From Paraglaciecola sp030730205 (GTDB lineage Bacteria > Pseudomonadota > Gammaproteobacteria > Enterobacterales > Alteromonadaceae), in the NCBI RefSeq assembly GCF_052119645.1, contig NZ_JBGQOM010000003.1, positions 124,001 to 188,000 on the forward strand: a stretch of 64,000 nucleotides of DNA. Reading direction: 5' to 3'. The position numbers were made by a program, and so were the translations under genes. Position 1 is the stretch's first letter. The number at the start of each line of letters is the position of its first letter. Shown piece after piece: positions 27,393 to 36,685 of this stretch. The notes beneath the pieces are model-generated. The model saw nothing but the letters and a program-made list of their open reading frames with translations, was not told where the DNA came from and did not search any database.

Positions 27393-27555
27393 AAACACTC
27401 TCCAGTCGTGCGGCTAACGAGACACTAACCGCTATATCCTAATGGCTGCAAGAAGCGATAATAAGGTAACTAGCCAACGGCACAATACAGCCTCATTTAC
27501 TCAGTTAAAATCAAAATTCCTGCATAAGTTACAAAAGTATACAACATTATCATCA

Positions 27556-27588
27556 TAATCAATCAAGTTATAATTTTTTGATTGATTA
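27556..27588. promoter_or_regulatory. Inverted-repeat operator upstream of the DeoR gene
   Basis: TAATCAATCAA (27556-27566) and TTGATTGATTA (27578-27588) are perfect 11-bp inverted arms around an 11-bp AT-rich spacer, giving a centre-to-centre distance of two helical turns. The arms contain the CAATCA core of the other boxes. It lies ~165 bp before the DeoR start codon. Confidence 0.6.
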
Positions 27589-27635
27589 AGACTCAAATTA
27601 AATCAAAAAGATGTGCAAACCACGCATGATAAAAA

Positions 27636-29036
27636 TCAACTAAGTAAAGTTAACCAGTGCTGTTTATAAGCGATAAGTTCATCAAACTCACTGGCATAAC
27701 ACCTGTCGTGATGTAAAGCCGCACTGGCTTTGTGCCATTGGCTTAGCATGGCAGCGCCTTGCACTGTGCCGCTGCCATCTGACGACAAGTACAGAGATTG
27801 ATCTTGGCGCAACTGCGCAACTAATTGGCACATCAGCCGGTTTTGGATAAACGCCCCTTCAATATAAATATTACCGCAGGCATTAAGCCGACTTAATTGA
27901 TAATCAATCATTAAAGCGCAGTACAGCGTTGCAATCGCTTGGGCATACTGACTCTTAGCAGGCGCTTGAATCACCGGAATCTTACCTCCAAAGGGGCCAT
28001 TACCTTCGCTAAAATCAGGCGTTACCATAAACTGCTGTTGGAGTACGTGCAGTAAAGCCTGCTCGGACTCATCTTGCACAACATCACCGCCCAACTTGGC
28101 ACAAATAGTCTCGTATTCTCTGCCACCCATAAAGCGCGCGCACGCCACAGGATGACCGTTGACGTCGACGTTGGCTAGCATGTCTTTGCTCTCGTCTAAG
28201 CTCACTCCTTGTGCAGATGACATCAATATGGTCCATGTGCCACTTGAGATCACAGTGAAATCTTGTTTATTCTGAGACTGTAGATAGCGTAAATAACTGG
28301 CGTTACTATCATGCAATCCACCAAACACACGACAGTGAGCTGATAAACCTGTTAAATGGGCCACGGAGGCTTGCACCTTTGCGACCTCTAACCACGCACT
28401 AGTAGGTTTACCTAATCGCTTCGACCAAGCCAATTTTTTCACTAACGAAGAATACTGCTTGGTGGCCGGCGCCCACAAATCGGTATGACAGCCTAAAGAC
28501 GTGACTTCTGTGCTGCAGTGGCCGGTTAAGCGCCAAATCCAATATTGCGGGTACATAAGAATATGGCTGGCTTGCGCAAATTCATGAGGAAACTTTCGGC
28601 TCAACCAAAACAATTGTCGCCCCAGATTTAAGCCTGCGGGCAGAGCAGGTGAAAAGGTCTCAGAAAAATCAGGCCTAAGCTGATTGTATTCAGCGGCAAA
28701 CTCGTTGATATCGTTATATTCATAATCGAGGATAGGCAAAGTGAGCGCGCGTTCATGTGATAAAGCGGGATTGACTAGGGCCGCAGTCGCACCATGTGTG
28801 GTTACTACGATATCAGTGATGGACTCGGTTATCGTCCAGTCAGATAAGGTGGCGACTAACCAATGCCAAATGCCCTCAACATCAGCCTGCGGATAAGGCT
28901 GCCCTTGAAGCACCTGATTTTTTGTCTTAGCCTCAATCAGCGGCTGCAAATTACAATCTACAACCTGCAATTTCACATGGGTTTTACCAATATCAAATAC
29001 TAAGGTAACTTGCTCACTCACTTCAACACCAACCAT
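27636..29036 (-). CDS. rhaB: L-rhamnulokinase RhaB (FGGY family)
   Basis: This 466-residue sugar kinase of the FGGY/hexokinase-actin fold opens with LVFDIGKTHVKLQV (phosphate-1 motif). It has VTTHGATAALV, VFGGLHDSNASYL, TVISSGTWTIL (phosphate-2 region) and the C-terminal IYIEGAFIQN and SGTVQGAAML (adenosine region). It phosphorylates L-rhamnulose using ATP; the assignment over L-fuculokinase rests on the neighbouring rhaI, rhaEW and rhaM. The annotated ATG overlaps operator-like repeats and lacks an obvious ribosome binding site; a GTG five codons later is an alternative start. Transcription runs toward the DeoR gene with a 243-bp gap. Confidence 0.87.
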   Translation of the reverse strand: MVGVEVSEQVTLVFDIGKTHVKLQVVDCNLQPLIEAKTKNQVLQGQPYPQADVEGIWHWLVATLSDWTITESITDIVVTTHGATAALVNPALSHERALTLPILDYEYNDINEFAAEYNQLRPDFSETFSPALPAGLNLGRQLFWLSRKFPHEFAQASHILMYPQYWIWRLTGHCSTEVTSLGCHTDLWAPATKQYSSLVKKLAWSKRLGKPTSAWLEVAKVQASVAHLTGLSAHCRVFGGLHDSNASYLRYLQSQNKQDFTVISSGTWTILMSSAQGVSLDESKDMLANVDVNGHPVACARFMGGREYETICAKLGGDVVQDESEQALLHVLQQQFMVTPDFSEGNGPFGGKIPVIQAPAKSQYAQAIATLYCALMIDYQLSRLNACGNIYIEGAFIQNRLMCQLVAQLRQDQSLYLSSDGSGTVQGAAMLSQWHKASAALHHDRCYASEFDELIAYKQHWLTLLS

Positions 29037-29055
29037 AATCAGTCAAAATCAATCA
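29036..29055 (-). promoter_or_regulatory. Phased boxes at the rhaB start
   Basis: TAATCA (29036), AAATCA (29046) and an overlapping CAATCA (29050) lie directly at and upstream of the rhaB start codon, the first two 10 bp apart. This matches the other locus boxes; so close a position would block translation-start-proximal transcription if bound. Confidence 0.4.
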
Positions 29056-29160
29056 ATATTCGAATGTTTACATTGTTTTCACAATTTGTCTATTAAAAGA
29101 CGGGTCAGCCTCAGTGCGTTAAAAATGCGCCAAAGTCTGTGGCATTTATTCGTCTTTGTC

Positions 29161-30030
29161 TTACAGAGTTTGTGTAAACCAATGCAGGGTGTGAGTAATG
29201 ACCCTTTTGGCATAATCCTTTTGAGGGTCGAACACACGAAATATATGGTCGGCCCCACTGAGTAAATAAAATTCTTGAGGCTGGGCGTGAGAGGCAGCAA
29301 AAATGCTATTTTCTTGTGGTTTTACAAAATCATCGCTGCCGCGAATCGACAGCAGTGCGCCATAATAGTTTTTTAAGGGCGTAAAAACATCATAACCCAG
29401 CAAACCTAATAGGTGCTGACGCGTGATAGTTAATTCTACCCAAGATTGCATTTTCCCTTCACCTTCCTTTAATACCTGTTGAATTAACGCAGGTGACATT
29501 TCTGTCATTAAATCTGCAGGATCACCGGCACTAGACCACAGCACCACACTTTTTATGGCTTGCGGATTCTTTCCTACCAAAGCCAATGCGGTGGACCCGC
29601 CTAGGCTAAATCCCACAACACCAATTTGCTCTTGTGGATAGGTTTGGCGCAAATAGTTCAAACCAGTTTGTGCATCGTCGATACGACTGGCAAAGGTGCT
29701 CGTTAAGGTATATTGCGTGAGTTCTCGTTCACTTTCTCCGCGAATATTGATACGAAGCGAAGCGTAACCGTGGTCAGCAAGTTCAGCAGCTAAGTGCTGA
29801 AACATATCACCCACTTCGTTCATCTGACTCGCCCAACCATGGATCAGCAGCACAGCACCCTTAACCTTGGTATTCTGCCCCGTAACTACGCCATCATTAT
29901 GTATAGCAAGCAGGCCGTTTTTTAAGGTCACTTGCTGTTCGGCGCTCGTTGCGTCAAGGGAAACTACCATGGTCATCATGGCTAAAATGCAACTTATAAC
30001 AAAGCAAGTATCGGATTTAGAGAAAGACAT
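29161..30030 (-). CDS. Exported alpha/beta hydrolase
   Basis: This 289-residue protein has a signal peptide (ISCILAMMTMVVSLDATSA) and an alpha/beta-hydrolase fold: GAVLLIHGWAS (oxyanion region), the nucleophile elbow GFSLGGS, an Asp in IRGSDDFVKP, and a His in SGADHIFR. It resembles dienelactone-hydrolase/acyl-peptidase-like esterases; a pectin-related acyl or feruloyl esterase is possible but not shown. Start 30030 is preceded by AAGAG. It is upstream of rhaB on the same strand with a 124-bp gap. Confidence 0.75.
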   Translation of the reverse strand: MSFSKSDTCFVISCILAMMTMVVSLDATSAEQQVTLKNGLLAIHNDGVVTGQNTKVKGAVLLIHGWASQMNEVGDMFQHLAAELADHGYASLRINIRGESERELTQYTLTSTFASRIDDAQTGLNYLRQTYPQEQIGVVGFSLGGSTALALVGKNPQAIKSVVLWSSAGDPADLMTEMSPALIQQVLKEGEGKMQSWVELTITRQHLLGLLGYDVFTPLKNYYGALLSIRGSDDFVKPQENSIFAASHAQPQEFYLLSGADHIFRVFDPQKDYAKRVITHTLHWFTQTL

Positions 30031-30330
30031 TTTTCGCTCTTGTTTCAACTGGGTAGCCCTAAAATAAAGAAGCTGCAGCACAGAATCAATCGAATAAGCG
30101 GCAAGAAGTGAAAGTCATTTTTATCACAATACCAACAACGAGAGGTTTTATTACCTGAAAATATTACACAGCCCATGGAAATATTTACCCCGTATCGCTC
30201 ATCTAAAACAACTCTTAGCACCCACAAGCCTTGTAAATCAGCTTATGCTGAGTGTGGTCTGAACTTTGCTGCATTACTTGGTGAGTAAAAATTTTGAGAG
30301 ACTTAAGTCATTTCATTGTGGAGAAATACT

Positions 30331-31089
30331 ATGTATGCAGGATTACGAGATATTAAACGATTCACTATTGCCGCTACTGATGGCGACATTGGAGTAAGTA
30401 AAGATTTTCTATTTGACGACCGAGCGTGGACAATTCGATATATGTATGCCGACACGCACAGATGGCTGCCATTAGGCGATAAAGTATTAATTTCTCCCAT
30501 CTCGTTGAGTCGTTTTGATATCGAAAATGAAAAAATCGAAGTGAACTTAACGAAGCAAATGGTCAAAGACAGCCCCTCTGTTGATGACCATTTAACCGTT
30601 TCACGAGAATACGAAGAACTGTATTACAGATATTTTGGTTATGGCTATTATTGGACAGGCCCCGGCGCGTGGGGTGAATACGCTCATCCTACTGCACTGT
30701 CACAAATTACCCCCGCTCGTAGCGCGGAGGAGCTGTCTCGTTCTGTATTAGTGGAGGGCGTCGAAAGTAATCACCTTCGCTCTATTGACGAACTTCAGGG
30801 CTATACCATCAAAGCGAGTGACGGGGAATTTGGGCAAATACACGATCTTATCCTCGACACCAACAACTGGGAGATCCCCTTGATTATTGTTGACACCCAT
30901 CAATTACTGCCCGGTGGTAAAAAAGTGCTAATTGCTCCTAAACACATCAAAGAGATCAATTGGTTAGAGCAAAAGGTAGTGTGCACTTTAAGCGAAGATG
31001 AGATTAAACACTGCCCCGAGTTTGACCACGCACTGTTAGGTGATCGCATCTATCAAGAGCAGATAAAAGCCAAGTTACTCGCGTTATAA
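30331..31089 (+). CDS. Protein with two PRC-barrel domains
   Basis: The 252-residue protein has two PRC-barrel domains: ~5-70 (GLRDIKRFTIAATDGDIG, then WTIRYMYADTHRWLP and KVLISPISL) and ~150-230 (IDELQGYTIKASDGEFGQI, IPLIIVDTHQLLPGGKKVLI). A Tyr/Gly-rich linker with YRYFGYGYYWTGPGAWG lies between them. PRC-barrels occur in RNA-processing and photosynthetic proteins and in many stress-linked bacterial proteins of unknown role. The ATG at 30331 has GGAG nine bases upstream; a GTG at 30316 would extend the frame. It converges with the chemotaxis gene. Confidence 0.8.
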   Translation: MYAGLRDIKRFTIAATDGDIGVSKDFLFDDRAWTIRYMYADTHRWLPLGDKVLISPISLSRFDIENEKIEVNLTKQMVKDSPSVDDHLTVSREYEELYYRYFGYGYYWTGPGAWGEYAHPTALSQITPARSAEELSRSVLVEGVESNHLRSIDELQGYTIKASDGEFGQIHDLILDTNNWEIPLIIVDTHQLLPGGKKVLIAPKHIKEINWLEQKVVCTLSEDEIKHCPEFDHALLGDRIYQEQIKAKLLAL

Positions 31090-31104
31090 GCTCTGTTGAC
31101 GAAA

Positions 31105-31136
31105 GATAGGCTCAAGACAACGATCTTGAGCCTATC
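31105..31136. terminator. Stem-loop between convergent genes
   Basis: GATAGGCTCAAG (31105-31116) and CTTGAGCCTATC (31125-31136) form a perfect 12-bp stem with an 8-base loop, between the 3' ends of the PRC-barrel gene and the chemotaxis gene. There is no strong U-run on either side, so it may work weakly in both directions or protect message ends. Confidence 0.6.
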
Positions 31137-31156
31137 GTCAAAGGTGAATAATAAGC

Positions 31157-33148
31157 TTAACGGTGACCTTTACTTAATTCGTACAAACGATTAGATAACT
31201 CTGAAGACGATTGACTCACTCGGGCTAATTCGCTCGCATCTTTTGAATTCAGATCGTTACTCATCCTGATACTCTCTGCGAGGTGATTAATCTCACCAGA
31301 CACACTGGATTGCTCACTGGCCGCCACTGCGATTTGCGAAGTACTTTGCCCAATACCGGTAAACACCTCAATAATTTCTCTGAATCCGGCGATAACCTTT
31401 TCGCTACGCTTCAAAGACTCAATTGACATCGATTGTGAACTGACAATCACCTCCACACCTTTCGCCGCAGAAGATTGAAGTTGGGCAATCATTCCTTCTA
31501 TTTTATTGGCTGACTCTTGTGAGCGTCCTGCTAAGGTACGCACCTCATCTGCGACGACAGCAAATCCTCTGCCTTGCTCACCTGCTCGTGCTGCTTCAAT
31601 TGCGGCATTCAGAGCCAGTAAATTGGTTTGCTCAGAAATGCTTTTTATCACGTCTAACATTGCTCCCATTTGTTGAGCATCTGACGCCAATCGATTGATA
31701 ATATCCGCCGTTTGCTGCAACACCGCTGACAAGGCTTCATTGGCTTTGCTATTTTCGATGACGTCATCCATACGACGATGGACCAAACCTTGTGTTTCAT
31801 CCACAGATTCAGAGGTGGCTTTAGTATTTTGTGCTACTTCAGCTGCACTGGCAGACATTTCAGTGATGGCGGCTGCTAACATATTATTTTCGGTTAGTTG
31901 TGATTCTGCTCGCCCTTTCAATACTGATGCCATATCACTTAATTGTTTAGCCCGTACTTTTGACTCAGAAGCCTCTTCGGCAATTTGACCTAACAAACCA
32001 TTTAAATGCTCGCCATATAGGTTGACTGCTTCTTTCAATTTACCGATTTCATCCAAGCGTTCAATACGCAGTTTTGCAGTACTTCCTCCACTAATGAGCA
32101 TGCGTATTTGCTCAGTCGTTTCATTGACCCAAGCCATGACCTTATTAGCATTAAAAATCAAGATACCCACAAAGAGCAAAATCATTGGAATTAAGGTAGC
32201 GTACAGGCTCAAGCTCAAATTGTTCACAGGCTCTTGAATAATTTCATCTGGCAGTACTATCCCTATTTTTAAACCTTCGTCGGGCATATCCAATACAGCT
32301 AACAAAGACGCACTACCTTTAACCACTCCCTTTGGCAGCTCACTTATCGCTTGGCCGCTATTTATTGCCGTTTGCAGTGGCCTTAAACTACTGTCTTTGG
32401 CTGCAACCTCATCAAGTTTCAACATATCCAACGAGTTAGAGCGGATGCTAGGAAAGCTGATGATTTGTTGGCCCTGTCCTAGCACAAAACTAAAGCCACC
32501 GGATTCTTGATTTTGACGTTGAAACAACTGGTCTAATCCGGCCAACATTAAGTCCACCGTAGCCACTCCCCAAAAACGACCCTCTCGATTAATGGGTACG
32601 GTGCAAGTCACCATCGCGGTGCCACTGGAAGTATCCTCGTAGGCTTCTGACCAAGCGCATTGCCCTGCTCTTAAGGTGCGCCCCACGGTATACCAAGCTT
32701 CATTGTGATAACCATTACCATCGGCTTGATTGTAATCATCCACTTTTTCTAACTGCCCTGTCTGGTTGCGCGCCCAAAAAAATGCATTTCTTTCTACACC
32801 GTTACTGAACATATTGGGTTCAGGCCAAATGCCACCTCCCGCTATATTAGTGTTGCCAAAATGGTCAATGATAGTGGGGAATATTTGTAAAAACGCCGAT
32901 TCTTGTAATGGCACTGTTTGCGCCAGCGCAGCGATACTTTGCGTTACCACGGCTCCCTTGCTCAGCTCAGTTCTCACCTCGTTTGCGCTTGCTAATACCC
33001 GCAGTAACTCTTTTTTTTCTACCTCTTTTTGCATCAGTGGCAGGGCAAGCGTTTGCATCACCACATAAATGAGTACGATGGCGGTCACAAGTAAACCTGC
33101 ACTGAGAAAACTCGCTTTACTCGATATTAATAACGCTTTTTTATCCAT
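31157..33148 (-). CDS. Methyl-accepting chemotaxis protein with dCache-type sensor
   Basis: This 663-residue receptor has an N-terminal membrane helix (~14-36), a large periplasmic double-Cache-like sensor (~40-310, with NGYHNEAWYTVGRTLRAG and a region marked by FWGVATVDLML), a second membrane helix (~313-335), a HAMP region and a cytoplasmic signalling domain. The conserved hairpin tip is SEQTNLLALNAAIEAARAGE, followed by GRGFAVVADEVRTLAGRS. Its ligand is unknown; closeness to the sugar locus might suggest a nutrient signal, but this is speculation. AAAGG precedes the start at 33148. Confidence 0.92.
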   Translation of the reverse strand: MDKKALLISSKASFLSAGLLVTAIVLIYVVMQTLALPLMQKEVEKKELLRVLASANEVRTELSKGAVVTQSIAALAQTVPLQESAFLQIFPTIIDHFGNTNIAGGGIWPEPNMFSNGVERNAFFWARNQTGQLEKVDDYNQADGNGYHNEAWYTVGRTLRAGQCAWSEAYEDTSSGTAMVTCTVPINREGRFWGVATVDLMLAGLDQLFQRQNQESGGFSFVLGQGQQIISFPSIRSNSLDMLKLDEVAAKDSSLRPLQTAINSGQAISELPKGVVKGSASLLAVLDMPDEGLKIGIVLPDEIIQEPVNNLSLSLYATLIPMILLFVGILIFNANKVMAWVNETTEQIRMLISGGSTAKLRIERLDEIGKLKEAVNLYGEHLNGLLGQIAEEASESKVRAKQLSDMASVLKGRAESQLTENNMLAAAITEMSASAAEVAQNTKATSESVDETQGLVHRRMDDVIENSKANEALSAVLQQTADIINRLASDAQQMGAMLDVIKSISEQTNLLALNAAIEAARAGEQGRGFAVVADEVRTLAGRSQESANKIEGMIAQLQSSAAKGVEVIVSSQSMSIESLKRSEKVIAGFREIIEVFTGIGQSTSQIAVAASEQSSVSGEINHLAESIRMSNDLNSKDASELARVSQSSSELSNRLYELSKGHR

Positions 33149-33506
33149 AGTTATCGCCTTTATTTTTTGGGTGAATTTGTATTGGTTTATCGGTAACGCG
33201 GCGTTTAGCCAACAAGGTGTAACACATCAAATGTAACGCTTTTTCTATCGGCAGAGACAGACAAAATAGGATAAAAAATCAACAACTATCTTAATAAATA
33301 GCATAAAAACCCATGTCGACAAATGTTTAGTCATGCATCTCAATTAAAGAATAGTTTAGGTACAGGCCAACAAAAAATGTAGTTGAGTCGATTACTTAGC
33401 GTAGATGAAGGGAATGTTCTGGGCCAAAAAAGAGTTTGTTATTCCACCCTACACTTACGCAATATACACGCATAGTGAAAACCACCTTATCTTAGCAAAC
33501 ACGAGG
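33149..33506. other. Gene-free region, promoter side of the chemotaxis gene
   Basis: No gene or RNA is recognised. The region is AT-rich and should hold the promoter of the chemotaxis gene and the 3' untranslated region of the pseudouridine synthase gene. Confidence 0.4.
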
Positions 33507-34205
33507 TTAAAAAGGGCTAGGGCATTGCCCTTGCGTTAGCTCACCGCTGCTTGGATGCAAAAAATCGATATCACGGGCGTGCAGCAGCAAACGCTCTGCC
33601 ATGTGCTGACTCCCCTCTGCGTGATACAAGTCACAGCCCACTATTGGGTGGCCTATCAATAAACTATGAATGCGCAATTGATGGGTGCGACCCGTTAGGG
33701 GGGAATACTCAACCAAGGTACGACGAGGCTTATCAAAACGCTGTAGCACTACATAGTCGCTTATCGCTGTTTTACCTGTTGAATGGCAAATTTTAACACG
33801 GGGAAAATGGTGCACATCTTTGGCGATAGCAGCGCTTATTTGCCCATGCTCATGTTCAAGCCAGCCTTCTAACATGGCAACATAGCGTTTTGTAATGCTG
33901 CCAGCTTGAAACTGTTTGTTCAGATGTGTGGTTGCTGCACGGTGCAAACCCACCACCATAATACCGGAGGTACCAAAGTCGAGTCGGTGCGGCAAACTGG
34001 CCTGTAAAAAAGCGGGACTTTCGCCCTGTTGGCCGTGCACTAAACGGTGATGAACAGAATCCCAATTAAGGGGGTTTTTACCTGATAAACTCAATAAACC
34101 GCTGGGTTTGTTAATCAATAAAATATCGTTATCTTGATAGAGGATCCTAACTACCCCCTTGCACGGAGGCGCAACAAAGTCGTCAACAATCGCTTGGTTT
34201 GTCAT
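33507..34205 (-). CDS. RluA-family pseudouridine synthase
   Basis: This 232-residue RNA-modifying enzyme carries the catalytic motif HRLDFGTSG (the Asp is the nucleophile), the upstream INKPSGLL, and the C-terminal TGRTHQLRIH with GHPIVGCDLY typical of RluA-type enzymes. It lacks the S4 RNA-binding domain and resembles RluA, which modifies 23S rRNA and tRNA, but the target is not certain. The ATG at 34205 is chosen because AAAGG precedes it and a longer frame would overlap the upstream gene by ~80 bp. The two genes are 13 bp apart and likely cotranscribed. Confidence 0.88.
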   Translation of the reverse strand: MTNQAIVDDFVAPPCKGVVRILYQDNDILLINKPSGLLSLSGKNPLNWDSVHHRLVHGQQGESPAFLQASLPHRLDFGTSGIMVVGLHRAATTHLNKQFQAGSITKRYVAMLEGWLEHEHGQISAAIAKDVHHFPRVKICHSTGKTAISDYVVLQRFDKPRRTLVEYSPLTGRTHQLRIHSLLIGHPIVGCDLYHAEGSQHMAERLLLHARDIDFLHPSSGELTQGQCPSPF

Positions 34206-34218
34206 GCTGCCGGGACCT

Positions 34219-35265
34219 TTAGCGCTGGTGCAAGAGTTTGATAATTCGTCCATAAATGACCTCTGTGGTGGTCCACGAGTTACCGCCGCTGGTATTAACA
34301 AATTGAATCACTACCGTATCAATATCAGGATGATAACGGGCGATACTGGAGTAGCCCGGCACTAAGCCAGTATGCTCAAACACGTAAATTGAAGCGTAAA
34401 TGGCTTGCTCTTGTTCGTTCAGCAATGAACCGTCATTTAAGGCCCGCAAAAACGTGCCAACGTCCTCTGCGCTGGCAATCATTGAACCGCTCGCACCTAC
34501 ATGAGGCTGAGTTTTTAAATCGCCATCGTAACCAATGGAATACCCACTCGAAAGCTCGGCTATATTCACTTCACTGGGCCCATTAAACGTACGACTTAAG
34601 CCAAGCGGCATGAGTATGTGCTCGGTGATGTAGCGATGATGACTGTAACCCAAGGTTTTATCTAAAATGTTACCAATCAACAAATAATTAGTATTGGAGT
34701 ATTGATAGCTTTCATCTGGTGCAAACTCAGCGGGTTTATCTAAACCAAACTCTAACAACTCACTGCTATGGGTTGGCATGTTGTCCCAAGGAAAATCAGG
34801 ATCATCGGTAAAATTAAAAATACCACTACGGTGCTGTACCAACATACGAAGGGTAATACTCTGTGCATGCTCTATTCTATTAGCCAACTCTGGTAAATAC
34901 TCTGCTAGGGTGCCATCAAGGGATAGGCGCTGCGCGGCAACCAGCTTAGCCGTTGCTGCGGCGATGTAGAGTTTGCTAATACTGGCAATTTTAAATAACA
35001 CATGGGGATCAGCCGGGGTTTTAGTATCTCTGTTGTTGAAGCCAGCTGCATAAAATTCAGGCGCATTATCAGCCTGCTGCACATAGACAACAATACCGTC
35101 TAAGTCATACTTAATGGCATCATCTAGCTGCTCTTGGATCGAATCAGGCAAAGGACTTAGGTACATCAAGCCCGCTTGCCACGGGGCCCAAAGGTAAATA
35201 CACAGCACTGCAATCAGCGGCATAATAATGCGAAGAATACGAGTAGTCAGTGGTGCTTTTTTCAC
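34219..35265 (-). CDS. Serine hydrolase of the beta-lactamase/class C family
   Basis: This ~348-residue protein has an N-terminal membrane segment (RIIMPLIAVLCIYLWAPW) and a periplasmic beta-lactamase-like domain with SISK (Ser-x-x-Lys) in FKIASISKLY, YSN in YQYSNTNYLL, and a C-terminal HTG in FEHTGLVPG in place of KTG. Such proteins include esterases, D-amino-acid peptidases and PBP-like enzymes, and are not necessarily resistance determinants. No ATG is well placed: a GTG at 35265 has AAGAG at good spacing and is chosen, whereas the TTG at 35292 is less likely. Confidence 0.8.
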   Translation of the reverse strand: MKKAPLTTRILRIIMPLIAVLCIYLWAPWQAGLMYLSPLPDSIQEQLDDAIKYDLDGIVVYVQQADNAPEFYAAGFNNRDTKTPADPHVLFKIASISKLYIAAATAKLVAAQRLSLDGTLAEYLPELANRIEHAQSITLRMLVQHRSGIFNFTDDPDFPWDNMPTHSSELLEFGLDKPAEFAPDESYQYSNTNYLLIGNILDKTLGYSHHRYITEHILMPLGLSRTFNGPSEVNIAELSSGYSIGYDGDLKTQPHVGASGSMIASAEDVGTFLRALNDGSLLNEQEQAIYASIYVFEHTGLVPGYSSIARYHPDIDTVVIQFVNTSGGNSWTTTEVIYGRIIKLLHQR

Positions 35266-35630
35266 GTTTTTCTCTTTATTTTTGACAGGCAATTATCTAA
35301 AGACCTTCGCCGTTAAAGGGCAATGTCAGCACTGCTTGTCAGCTTGAATAAATCAATAGCAATGCACCTCTAACCGGATATTGGTACTGTGTTAATTCTT
35401 CAAAGTTTATCAGTAATATTTTCAGAGATGGAAACTAAACTCCATTTTCAACAAAACAATCAGCCAAGTATTTTTTTCTTAACACATCTTGTTAGGCCAA
35501 TGATTATAAGCCTTCCGAGAATTTTACTAGCCCAAGCCCTCATTCTGGTGTGCTTTGTGCTCCCTTGTAAGCGACAGCTATTTCACCCTTGCTTAGCGGT
35601 AAGATAATCGCGGCCACAACGGAGAACATT
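35266..35630. other. Divergent promoter region of the serine hydrolase and sodC
   Basis: No gene is supported. A plus-strand open frame of ~70 codons (35389-35607) has no ribosome binding site and no family-like sequence. The region separates divergently transcribed genes and should contain both promoters. Confidence 0.4.
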
Positions 35631-36167
35631 ATGAACAAATATGTACTATCTGCAGTAGTTGGTTCCATTTCTTTGGCATTAAGCAGCGTAAGTTACGCAG
35701 ACGACCATGCCACATCGGTAACCATGAACGATCTAAAAACCGGTAAAAGCATCGGCACCATTATGGTCAGTGACTATGACGATGATGGTGTGGTGTTTAC
35801 ACCCAATCTAAGCGGTTTAGCCTCTGGACTTCATGGCTTTCACATTCATCAACATGGTGATTGTTCAGCTAGCATGAAAGACGGAAAAAAAGTCCTAGGT
35901 GGTGCTGCCGGTGGACACTTTGATCCTGAAGATACCGGTAAACACAGTGTTCCTTGGTCTGAAGAAGGTCACGAAGGTGATTTACCCACTTTGTTTGTAG
36001 ACGAAGATGGTAATGCCACTCATCCAGTTTTTGCGCCAGAGCTTGAACTTGAAGACATTCAAGGACGCGCCATCATGATCCATGCCGGTGGTGATAACTA
36101 TTCTGATACCCCCAAGCCATTAGGCGGTGGCGGTGAACGAGTCGCTTGTGGCGTTATTGAAAAGTAG
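35631..36167 (+). CDS. sodC: Periplasmic Cu/Zn superoxide dismutase SodC
   Basis: This 178-residue exported enzyme dismutates superoxide in the periplasm. A signal peptide (LSAVVGSISLALSSVSYA) is followed by the Cu/Zn fold with copper ligands in GFHIHQHGDCS, the zinc region GGHFDPEDTGKH, the electrostatic-loop region and the C-terminal IMIHAGGDNYSD and GGGGERVACGVIE. The two Cys of the conserved disulfide are present. ATG 35631 has GGAG nine bases upstream. The gene stands alone; a hairpin follows. Confidence 0.95.
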   Translation: MNKYVLSAVVGSISLALSSVSYADDHATSVTMNDLKTGKSIGTIMVSDYDDDGVVFTPNLSGLASGLHGFHIHQHGDCSASMKDGKKVLGGAAGGHFDPEDTGKHSVPWSEEGHEGDLPTLFVDEDGNATHPVFAPELELEDIQGRAIMIHAGGDNYSDTPKPLGGGGERVACGVIEK

Positions 36168-36177
36168 TCAGATCAGA

Positions 36178-36200
36178 GGGTCAGGCAAATCACCTGACCC
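36178..36200 (+). terminator. Stem-loop after sodC
   Basis: GGGTCAGG (36178-36185) pairs with CCTGACCC (36193-36200) around a 7-base loop, 10 bp after the sodC stop. No U-run follows, so it is a weak or factor-assisted terminator. Confidence 0.5.
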
Positions 36201-36685
36201 AATTCCCACCTGTTTTGCAGATTATTTAATCGGTAATTACCTCACTCTGGGTTGGTCACTTTGTTCTCTGTAAAGTGGAAATTAATTCATGCCCTGTTTG
36301 CCTTATGGCCGGATACATCAGAGTAGTGTCGTAGCCACAGCAAATGCTTGATTTGATGCCGACTAATAGTGAACCACCCGATCATGAGTGTCGAAAAGCA
36401 TGCGATTTTTCTTCTTCTGCAGTGCCAAAGTGAGACCCTCCAACCTTGTTGGACAAGGACAAAACTGAATCTACTTAGTCAGAGCGCGTAGGGACGAGAG
36501 TTTGGCTGCAGAGCGGCCTTTCTTGCCTACTTCTTTCGGCTGTTGGAAAGAAGTAAGGTCGAGCGACAAGGATGGCGCCCGAAAATGAGTCGAGTCAGAA
36601 ACACGTTCACGATGATCGTTACTTGGGCTTCACGTCCATGTGAAGCGTTAACCTACGCGAAGCTATGCTACTAAATAATTCCGTT
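36201..36685. other. Gene-free stretch with hairpins, possible decayed repeat element
   Basis: No gene is supported in ~480 bp. TACTTCTTTC (36528-36537) and GAAAGAAGTA (36546-36555) form a 10-bp stem, extended by CC/GG across a one-base bulge. GCTTCAC (36627-36633) and GTGAAGC (36640-36646) form a second stem. Base composition is more GC-rich than other spacers nearby. The pattern suggests a dispersed intergenic repeat or insertion remnant, but this needs a genome-wide comparison. Confidence 0.4.

Noticed and set aside
34219..35265. Beta-lactamase antibiotic resistance gene
   Set aside because: The fold is class C-like but the KTG motif is HTG and a membrane anchor is present; a housekeeping esterase or peptidase is more likely.
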